Assembly (NCBI RefSeq): GCF_011397635.1
Contig: NC_064753.1
Span: 37,987,822-38,051,821, forward strand
DNA from: Epinephelus fuscoguttatus
Lineage: Eukaryota; Chordata; Actinopteri; Perciformes; Serranidae
Length of the DNA: 64,000 nt
Direction of reading: 5' to 3'
Part shown: positions 55,082-64,000 of the stretch, in pieces
How the letters are laid out: the number at the start of each line of letters is the position of its first letter
Position numbering within the stretch: the first letter of the stretch is position 1
The notes under the pieces: model-generated
The model's database searches: none
What the model was told of the DNA's origin: nothing
Seen by the model: the letters and a program-made list of their open reading frames with translations, nothing else
Translations under genes and position numbers: made by a program

Positions 55082-58000
55082 AGATGACTCCACATCCAAC
55101 ACTCATTAAGAAATGTAACAAACTGTGAAGTCAGACATTTCTGTGGTTTCTATCAACTTAAGTTGATTAAACCTCTTGACTTGCAGAGCAATTCTCCCTA
55201 CACAATTATAGTGTTAAGGATATTGCTTGTTCAAGTAGAAGGGAGGTGGGTAAGAGTTTATTGTTCTTTCATGACTGCAAACATGTCACAAAGTCCAGCC
55301 AGCACGGAGCACCAGAATATCCCACCAACTCTCATTGATATGACGTCCCACCAGCCCCCTGCCAGCCCCCACCAGCCCCCACCCACTGGACAATGGGATG
55401 GCAGGCTAACAGCTCTGAGCTGCCCTGTTTTTAATATTCTCTGCTACAGATAAAAATCAAAACAGATGTGGCACAGCACAAAAGCTAGTCCAGCTTTAAG
55501 GTCAGATCCAGGATGCAGAGTGCAGGGTGGGACTGTGTGAAATACAGATTGTCCCCCCTGCCCTCTCCTTTCTCCTCCTCCTCTGTTGAGCCATGTCCTC
55601 TCTGTCTCTCCTGGTGCACTCATCCCTGTAAGTTTGGTTTTCGAGAATCAAACCAGTAGACAGGGTATATTTAGATACCCTTGCATATTTCAAATGCCAA
55701 AGTTGAGGCTATGGGATTGGTGGTTTCCAACTTCAGGTTTATGCAAAGCAACAACAGCACACTGAGTACCAGCCTGACAGAAGATGCGTGACCCTTTCGA
55801 TGCTTTCATTAACATGAGACAGTGTCAAATCCCCTGGCAGACGGCATGCTGGTTCATACAGAGTGAGACCGTAGGAATGAACTTACCTTCTGTTGTCACT
55901 GTTTTGACCTGTCAGACTGAACAGAGTGATTTATGCCCTTAGCTGACAGCCACGCTCGGAGGAGCCACAGCTGTGAAAGTGCTTGTCAGAAGTGGAGTAA
56001 TAAAACCTCCGTTTGTGCACAACTCTGCTCCTGTTGAAAGGATTGATGTCTCACAACTTCCTCACACTGTAAATATAGATCAAATACCGTACCTATTTCG
56101 GGAAGCTCTCGGCATGCCTACTATCGATGGATTATTGTCTTCTTGAAGGTCTCTTTCTCTTCATGCAAATTTCACCTCGTAGAGTAGTCTGACCTTCTGT
56201 TGCCATCTGCCCTGATGGTGACTCCTTCACTGGAAATGAAGATGACAAAGATGCCAAAAATACTGTAGGTGCAACAAAGGCATGGAGTTCTTTGTGGTGG
56301 AAAAACTATAATATCAATCTTACAAGCTTTATTGTAATATTACACTATTCTGTGGGTACAAAAGTTCTAGGAGCTGTTTCTTCCCAACACAATGAAGATT
56401 TGGAAAATTATGTTGTAAGTTATATGCTTTCTGTGTGGTTTCCCTGGAGCACAGGCTATTTATTGTATGTTTCCATAATGTTAGTGGTAGTTTTTATTTT
56501 GTCAGTTTGAGTGCACTTCGATGGTGCTTGGCTCTCTGTAACGCACTATGAGTTCAGTTAACTGTTTCACATGAGGGATAAATATTGTAAATAAGACTCA
56601 ACAACACTAATACTAGTTGTAATATTAATATAACCATTGTCTCCCTGTGTGCTACTGAGTATCAATACACTGTGGCTTCTATGTGACCACGCAATGTCAG
56701 TAAGACACAGTTTTGCTATTGCGGAAATCCCCCAAAATAAAATTCATCGAGGATTCAACCTGCATTACTTTTGCAACAGATGAAGTGTTCTGACACCAGG
56801 CTCAAACTACAGGACTTTTGGGCTGATTTATCCATGACTCAACCCTTTTTGGTTGGTACCAATGTTCAGCCCAAATTATCTGGTAATGTGAGACGCTTAC
56901 AGATCCATTCTGAAACCTCCTAAACTCCTCAAAGAGTCATCGGGGGCTTCCCAATAATTTCGAACATGTTTGATATTTAGGATTAAAATCTAGATGATTG
57001 CGGTTATGATCACGTCAGTACGGAGCATTCAAGCCCTTCTTCAGTCCTTGCTCAAGACAACAGACAACCCGTGCTGACGGCATCTCCCCAAACATTGTCT
57101 CATCCAGACTTGTTTACCCCGTTTGCCTTTGTTTTTCTCACTGCAAAGCATTGTTAACATTACAGCATTTTGTCACACCACGTCAGTCTCCATGTTGTTT
57201 AAATGTGCTTTCCCATGAGATCATGTGGTGTATTCATGCTTCCTCTGGCACGATAATATTAATAATATCCTGTAGTGTGTGATGTGCCATAATTTTCAAA
57301 TCTTGTCGTGTGTGCATGTTTGAGACTAGAAAGAAAACATCTGTGAAGTTTCTCCTTATTTGCATGATGTAACCAGATTTCAAAATCAGTTAGGATTTTA
57401 AAACTCCTGTAGTCTGAGCCCAGCTTAAGCTGAATGAGAAGGAATGATCTTAAAAGGACAAAGCAATAAAAAGCCCCAAAATGTTGTTGACAAGTATAAA
57501 ACCAAAGTTTACGAGTGCAGTTAATTTGCAATAACACAGACATTGCACTGACTGAATATACATTGTATATATGACAGGGAGTCTGTTATAGCCCCATGCG
57601 TGTCTGACCTTGTTATGTCTAAGGCTAAAGTCTATGAGCATTCCCCGGATCAAATAAAAGCCCTCACATTCATCCATTAGGATCTACTTTGTTTATTCCT
57701 CTGCGAGTCAGTCGCCCATATTGTGAGCTTAGACCGGTGGTCTACTACCAGGGAGGCATGTGAGATTTTCCAGTCAGTCACAAATAGTAACTTTCCATTG
57801 CATGGAACCAGGGTCCTTGCTGAGAGATTACTTTGATGTACCTTATCTGTCTCTGAGTGCCCTCAATGTTAAATGTCAACAAATTACAGTTCTAGGAAAG
57901 GCACAGGGCATTTAAGTGGGAGGAAAACGTCTTGATCATAGTGTGGATTGATCTCCATTCATTGTCCCCATCCTTGTTTACGTTTGAGACAACAAGTGTC

Positions 58001-58400
58001 CATGCATGTGTCTTCCTGACTGTTAGCTGGTGCATCAGTACTCCGATGTAAGTTGTGTCTGGCCCTGTTGCACAATCTCCCCAGAGACGGATGCTCCACT
58101 GTGATCTTCCATTTCCCACACTTGATGAAATCGCTGCTGGTACAAGATAAGGACCTTCTGTGGAGGTGACACACATAGCTGTCAACACTCTGGCAAATAT
58201 CAACTTGTATAAATAAGTCCAATCGTCACAGATCCCAGAAAACAGGGACATTTAACAAGACGCATGACTAAACCAACATTAAAACCACATTTGCAACATT
58301 TAAGCAATCCAATAAGGAGGGGGATGAGAAAGACAAATACCAGTTCAGCAATCAGTGGCTTTCTTCTTCTGTAGTCCCGTATGAGTAAGGTCCTTCTAAA
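55082..58400. other. Intergenic, no gene recognised
   Basis: A short (CACCAGCCCC)-type tandem repeat lies at 55348-55385. No GALK2-like or other coding exon was found. Confidence 0.4.
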
Positions 58401-58403
58401 GGC

Positions 58404-59072
58404 TTAGGGCCCTGACACTCCAAGCCAATGTTTGGCCGTCAGTCAATGTCTGGTGGTCGGTGAGCATCTGTTGCTCTAGTTTTGTGGTGTGTCCAGCACT
58501 GTTGGCACTAGTCGGTCATTATCAGACTTTTTTTTTTTAGCCAATACAACGAGTTGAATTGGCATTGGATCTATCAGAGCCTGTGAGTGAATAAAATCAC
58601 TCTGATTGGCTGTTCAGCTCAGTGCGTGAGAAGAGAAACAGAGGTGAGGAAAGCAAACAAACCACTGATGTCAAGAGGGCGTGAGATCAAAACAAACTTG
58701 TTATATTAGGTAAGATTATTTTTTTAGCCATTGAGATTTTTAGCAGAAATGGTTTGTACTCTTTCGTGTTATTGTTTCCTAGCACACGGTAAATATCCTT
58801 TGTTGTTTCTACATCAGGTTGTTTCATTAATGTGCTAACTTGCTAACTAACATCTTGTATGTTTCCCTTTTCGTAATAATGAATACAGACTTCTGTATGG
58901 AGAGTTTTTCCTCTCATGCTAGTGCAGAATGTACATGCCAGTTGGCTACTGGCTGTAGTCTTTGCTATATGTTCATGTGCAACTTTGGGACGCAGGCGAC
59001 ATGAGGCAAAGAAACAGTCGGCCTTTGTTGCCACTAGTTCTTTGACATCAGTTTGGTGTGTCTGGGCCTAAA
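58404..59072. mobile_element. Harbinger-like MITE
   Basis: The left end TTAGGGCCCTGACACTCCAA and the right end (reverse complement TTTAGGCCCAGACACACCAA) are imperfect inverted repeats, with TTA/TAA at the tips as in PIF/Harbinger insertions. The inner GCCAATG/ACTGATG regions also correspond. No transposase frame. Confidence 0.65.
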
Positions 59073-61636
59073 AAACCTGACAAAAGTACATGGTACACGG
59101 TGGAGTGAGACCAGAGCTGAAGCCGCGACCATGGTATGTTTTGGGGCTTAGGCTGGGGCTAGTGTTTAGGATATTAGAGCCAACACTGCATCGAATGACA
59201 CTTTGCGTGCAGCCGTTTTTATGAACCCAAACTCGACTGCCACAACATTTCAGATTTATGAGCACAAGATTCGTGCTAAGTATAATAAAACAAATGTTAT
59301 TACACAATGTATTACAGACTGAGATGAGGCATATGGCTCAGGTTTAGCCATGTCCACAGTAAAGGCTGGCCGACTGCCAACGCTTCCATGTGATTGTAGA
59401 CTCTTAAGTTTGTAAAGGGGAAACAGGCAAACACTTTCCCCCTGGAGTAAAGTCATGGGCTTAATGCGTAACATACAACACAATACAGTAAATCTATATC
59501 ATTCACAGTGTTGTCTACATGTAAACTGTCTATGCTATGTTGAAGTCTGCTAACCACATATTTACACAGAAGCAACAGGCTACAGCGTAGTGTGCGTATG
59601 TTCTCAAAATACCATGGAAATGATGACATGCGACCAAACCTGTGAGGTTTCAGCCCGAGAAAGATAAATATATATTGAGTTTTTTGCGTGACTGCATTTT
59701 TTTGAGGGGGGTCTTTCTCGACCCACAGAAAGAAAGGTCCAGAACCTCCGTGCAGTAACCTATGATAGAAATCCAGAGTTTTACAATCTGTAAAGAGTTA
59801 AGAGGCGGCAGAGAAGAGGGTTTACAAATGGTTCTGGGCACATTTCCCACAAAGGCGGGAATTCCATCCCGCTTCACCAATCTGGAGATGTTTACCTACA
59901 AAATGTGGAAGCATGATGCAGTGTCTATGTGTTAGTGTGAGTGTGTATGTGTGTGTGTGTGGTCAAAGGAGACCCTCGGCTCTCGTGACTCTGGCTGGGG
60001 ATAGGAGGAGGGGGGTGGGGAAGATACTATCAGGCCCTGATTTCTGTGGTTATGATGACATCCAGATAATAGCAGGCACACACACACACAATAGATACAC
60101 ATGCACAAGCATCTCTTCTGCTCCGAGCCCGCCACCGCTGGCCTCTTACACACACTCCCGCACACACAGAAACACAGACACACACACCAGAGCCTGAAAA
60201 TTACAGCTTAGCATGCAAGCATTGAGCAGATGGGTTGCCTAATGACTGTTGTGTACAGTGCAGAGGGAGTGTGCTGCTTTCCCATTACACGTCCCCCTTA
60301 CAACTCACTAGACCCCAAAGCACAGGTCTGGATTTCATTTACTTTATGTCTTAACTGGCACTAGCATGACATGTGCAAGTTGCAGGTGGTCAGACGATGA
60401 ACAAAAAAAAAAGAATGAAAACATACTGCAGCTTTGCACTTGCTTTTTTCGTGAGGGAGGGGATCATCACTTGTCAAATGCAATGTGAAGTTTCTTTTTT
60501 ATGCCATCGAATCACTTGATTAAGTCACATCATCTACTTGTCTCCTTTGATTTCAATACCTGTTTGTTCTCCAATGCAGCATAACGTGATGAAAGTCTAT
60601 TATTGTCAAAGTGTCCACAAACAACAATCCCTTTTAGAAGAGGAGGCTTTAAATGACATCAGCGTGTTAGCGTGAGAGTCGGAGGTAGACTGCTGAGGAT
60701 CTGTCATGATTGCTGTCAAGGGATGATTACTTTAAGATGATCTCATTTAATGATCTAATATTTTAAAAGATATCGGCCCGCTCTCCTATCATTAAAGGGG
60801 GATAATTTGCCTCTTAAAATCAACCTGGGCTCCTTTCCTCCTCCCTGGAGAATACTTGGACAATATCCTTGAGTATCAGAGGACTTCCAGAGAATATAAT
60901 CAATTGAAATTGGAAACATTCAGAAATAATCCATTATTAAAGCTAACACAAAGAGACAAGACTAAGCTGACCAGCATTGAACTGTATGATTTACAATTTG
61001 AACAGCATACCACTGTTATGCTGTAAAGTATCTGCCAGTTTTGTACAAATTAGTCAGCTGTAGACTATATTGTTTTAGATATTTAGACATTTATAGGATT
61101 TTCTTCCATGTCAAAATCGCTTTCTGCTGATCTTAAAGAAAATGACTAAACATACCTGACCTGAAAATACCTGTGCTCCTAGAACTATTGATTATTTCAC
61201 AGCTATTGTATCTTGGTGATGTAGCCATTCTTCTTTTGTGAAAAGTCTTATACATATTTTTTTGTATACATGTGTATAAGTGAGAAAAGGTCATCTGGTA
61301 GCGCCACGTCCACAAATACATATGCGATCAAAACTCTGTAAGACTTTCCCGCATAAGACAGATCAGAAGTCGATATTTTCCTAGACAGTGAAACAAAATT
61401 AGATAATCTAATGTAGACGTAGTTTTGTTTGTTATTATTTGCGGTTTTCAACAGTATGTTTCGTTTTTAATGTGCTGTTTTATTGTTTAGTTTTTCATTT
61501 GCATCAAACTTCTTATTTTCTTATGTTTATTTTTCTTGTTTCAATTTGTTTGAATTGATGTTTATTTACATTTTTATCATTTTTCTGTGTGGGCTTCAAA
61601 ACCGCCAGCAACCACTTGGTGGAAGCTAATGATGAT
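59073..61636. other. Intergenic, no gene recognised
   Basis: Contains (TG)n-rich sequence at 59936-59962 and (CA)n at 60076-60090. AT-rich sequence at 60440-60960 might be conserved non-coding, but this cannot be judged here. Confidence 0.4.
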
Positions 61637-62857
61637 CTGTCACGGCTGTACCCCATGTCTCCCTTAGTGTTTCCCTGTGTTCCCCACTTCTCCTGTGTCT
61701 TACATGTCCCTGGGTTGACTCTCTGTGGGCGTGTGTGTGTCTTGGTACTGTCTTGCTGCTCACCTGGACCATGCCTTCCAGCTCACCTGCTTTCAATCAG
61801 CTCATCAGCTCACCACACATCTGATTACAATCAACTCTCCAAGCTCTTCTCCCACTCAGTATCAGATCATTGACTAACAGTGGGCTCCTGTTGGTCTGTC
61901 ATGTGTTTGGGTCTGCCTTACTACGGCCATAACAGAACAATCTGGCCAACATGGACCAAGCAGACACACACCCACACAGGCTGCCCTTCACTTGGATTGA
62001 TTTTGGGCAGTGAATTTGCCTGGATGGTGGCATTTTACAGGTAGAACTTGTGCGCTAGAGCACCTTCTCAGCCTGCTTCTCAGTTGGCTAGCCTTCAGCC
62101 TTATTTGAAGCCTTATTCCCACCTGTCTTCTGACCTCCAGCACGATTCCAAGTCTACTAGCGTCCAGTCAGCACCCCTGTCTACTAACCTCTAGCCTGCT
62201 TCCCAATATGCTAGAACCAGCTTTCACTCTGATCTGCTAACAACCAGCTTTCACTCCAGTCTGCTAGCCTCTATTCTTCACCTCAGTCCACTTCTTTTGA
62301 GCCTGTTTCTGCATCTTCTAACTTCCAGTCTGCTTACAACCAACCTGCTATCTAGTCAATTAGCGTGAGGTTCCTGAGTCTGCAGCCTTCCTGTCCTGAT
62401 TGCCCGCTGCTTTGCTGTGCTATTGTGGCCAGTCCAATGCCCCACTGTCCTGATGCAACCACCTTCCTGTTCTGACTCCCTATTCCATGGACACTCTGGG
62501 ATTTGCCTGGACAGGTTAAGGAGCCACGCTAAGGGAACTCACTTGGGTTACCATGGAGTCCTTAAGAGAGGACATGGCAAGGTGCCAGAGAGACTTAGCT
62601 ACTCAGCTCCTCAGAGCTGCCACCTGCTCCTGGTTCCCGATCAGTGATGCGACCTACACATTTTTCCAGGTCCCCAGTTGGCAGCCAGGCCAACCTCTGC
62701 TCCTACTGAGCTACAGCGGTTCCTTCTTCCTGCTGAGCTGCAGCACTCGTCCCATCTCCATCAGTAGTAAACCTTGCAATAAACTGGTAAACCGTCATCT
62801 GCATTGATGTCAGTGTGGTGCATCTGGGTCAACCTTACTACGACTGTTACCTCAAAT
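61637..62857 (+). mobile_element. Decayed LTR-retrotransposon-like remnant
   Basis: The left repeat runs from TGTCACGGCTG (61637) to GGCCATAACA (about 61933), imperfect TG..CA termini of fish gypsy-type LTRs. It is followed by leader-like sequence with ATGGACCAAGCAGAC (about 61950), where such elements start gag. A second terminus-like segment near 62820-62855 (CATCTGGGTCAACCTTACTA) repeats the left one (GTTTGGGTCTGCCTTACTAC). The interior is CT-rich, has no long frame, and is clearly non-autonomous or broken. Confidence 0.45.
62060..62360. repeat. Degenerate tandem repeat built on CTGCTAGCCT/CTACTAACCT
   Basis: Recurring TCTACTAGC, TCTACTAACC, TGCTAGAACCAGC, TCTGCTAACAACCAGC and TCTGCTAGCC units. 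ACCAGCTTTCACTC recurs 27 bp apart (62216 and 62243). Confidence 0.6.
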
Positions 62858-63126
62858 TCAAATAAAGAAAAAGACAATGAAACCTGAGTTTATATACTCT
62901 GATGTGAGTCATTACCTCAGCCTACTCATTTTCTTTTTACTCGCCATTATGCCTCAGTTTTCCAGCTGGGGCCTTGAAGAAACAAGTTCAGAAAAAAAAA
63001 CAACCTGTCAAACCTACATAACATTTGCAGAGCTGTAATATTATCTTAACCTAGTAAATGCTGTGTGGACCGTCAGTTTTGCTGCCTTAAATTCTTGATT
63101 TCCACTGATATCACTTAAGGTTAATA

Positions 63127-64000
63127 CACTGAACAAAAATATAAACGCACCACTTTTGTTTTTGCTCCCATTTTTCATGAGCTGAACTCAAAGATCTTAA
63201 ACATTTTCTATCCACACTAAAGACCATTTCCTCACAAATATTGTTCACAAATCTGTCTAAATCTGTGTTAGTGAGCACTTCTCCTTTGCCGAGATAATCC
63301 ATCCCACCTCACAGGTGTGGCATATCAAGATGCTGATTAGACAGCATGAATATTGCACAGGTGTGCCTTAGGCTGGCTACAATAAAAGGCCACTCTGAAA
63401 TGTGCAGTTTTATCACACCGCACAATGCCACAGATGTCACAAGTTTTGAGGGAGCGTGCAATTGGCATGCTGATTGCAGGAATGTCCACCAGAGCTGTTG
63501 CCTGTGAATTGAATGTTCATTTCTCTACCATAAGCCATCTCCAAAGGCGTTTCAGACAGTTTGGCAGTACATCCAACCGGCCTCACAACCACAGACCACG
63601 TGTAACCACACCAGCCCAGGACCTCTACATCCAGCATGTTCACCTCCAAGATCGTCTGAGACCAGCCACCTGGACAGCTGCTGCAACAATCGGTTTGCAT
63701 AACCAAAGAATTTCTGCACAAACTGTCAGAAACCGTCTCAGGGAAGCTCATCTGCATGCTCGTCGTCCTCATCGGGTCTCGACCTGACTGCAGTTCGTTG
63801 TCGTAACCAAAGTGGGCAAATGCTCACATTCGATGGCGTCACGTTGGAGAGGTGTTCTCTTCATGGATGAATCCCAGTTTTCACTGTTCAGGGCAGATGG
63901 CAGACAGCATGTGAGGCGTCGTGTGGGGGGGCGGTCTGCTGATGTCAACGCTGTGGATCGAGTGGCCCATGGTGGCGGTGGGGTTATGGTATGGGCAGGC
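63127..64000 (+). mobile_element. Tc1/mariner transposon, left part (cut by window edge)
   Basis: It begins CACTGAACAAAAATATAAAC immediately after a TA dinucleotide (63125-63126), the Tc1 target, and contains a leader of about 300 bp followed by a transposase. The right inverted repeat lies beyond the window. Confidence 0.9.
63425..64000 (+). pseudogene. Tc1-type transposase, frameshifted and incomplete
   Basis: An open frame at 63425-63787 encodes the N-terminal paired-like DNA-binding region: first helix-turn-helix MLIAGMSTRAVACELNVHFS, then RRFRQFGSTSNRPHNHRPR. It stops after RPHRVST where the family normally continues. Transposase sequence resumes in other frames (WANAHIRWR, then WRGVLFMDESQFSLFRADGR with the second catalytic Asp in MDES), so there are at least two small deletions near 63777 and 63840. 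The copy cannot make a full protein. The third catalytic residue lies outside the window. Confidence 0.88.

Noticed and set aside
55348-55385. Tandem CACCAGCCCC units considered as a CRISPR-like array
   Set aside because: The unit is about 11 bp with no spacers, in a vertebrate genome; it is an ordinary minisatellite.

Overview
The window is vertebrate nuclear DNA, almost certainly from a ray-finned (teleost) fish and probably a percomorph. The evidence is the short-exon, GT-AG intron gene structure, the dense and diverse DNA transposons (hAT-like, TTAA-bounded, Harbinger-like, Tc1), the abundant (CA)n/(GT)n tracts, and the protein matches. I saw no bacterial operons, CRISPR arrays, tRNAs or rRNAs, and nothing that qualifies as a new multi-gene system. 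The unusual signals are in transposon nesting, intron sequence and promoter-proximal motifs.

Three protein-coding genes lie head to tail on the minus strand. From right to left they are cops2 (39.9-49.7 kb; all 13 coding exons, 443 codons plus stop), secisbp2l (19.0-39.05 kb; all 18 coding exons, 1093 codons plus stop) and shc4 (0.45-13.1 kb; 12 coding exons found, 3' end beyond the left edge, one short internal exon not located). The order shc4-secisbp2l-cops2 matches human 15q21. I could not find EID1, which lies near SHC4 in human, or GALK2, which lies beyond COPS2. I assembled the exons by hand from the minus-strand translation, checking that each splice site and reading phase joins to the next.

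The products belong to unrelated pathways: COP9 signalosome subunit 2 (cullin deneddylation), a SECIS-binding-protein-2-like L7Ae-type RNA-binding protein, and a phosphotyrosine adaptor with PTB, CH1 and SH2 regions. They share genomic position, not a pathway. The cops2 3' end and the secisbp2l start codon are only about 0.4-0.5 kb apart.

Region by region: 0-13.1 kb is shc4 with LINE and MITE remnants in its introns; 13.1-16.8 kb is intergenic with a LINE 3' end; 16.85-39.3 kb is secisbp2l, with a 1.1-kb TIR element in its last intron and a 982-bp hAT element nested in an older repeat; 39.4-49.8 kb is cops2, with a 2.25-kb hAT element in one intron; 49.8-63.1 kb is gene-free, with several MITEs and a decayed LTR-type element; 63.1-64.0 kb is the left part of a Tc1-type transposon with a broken transposase.
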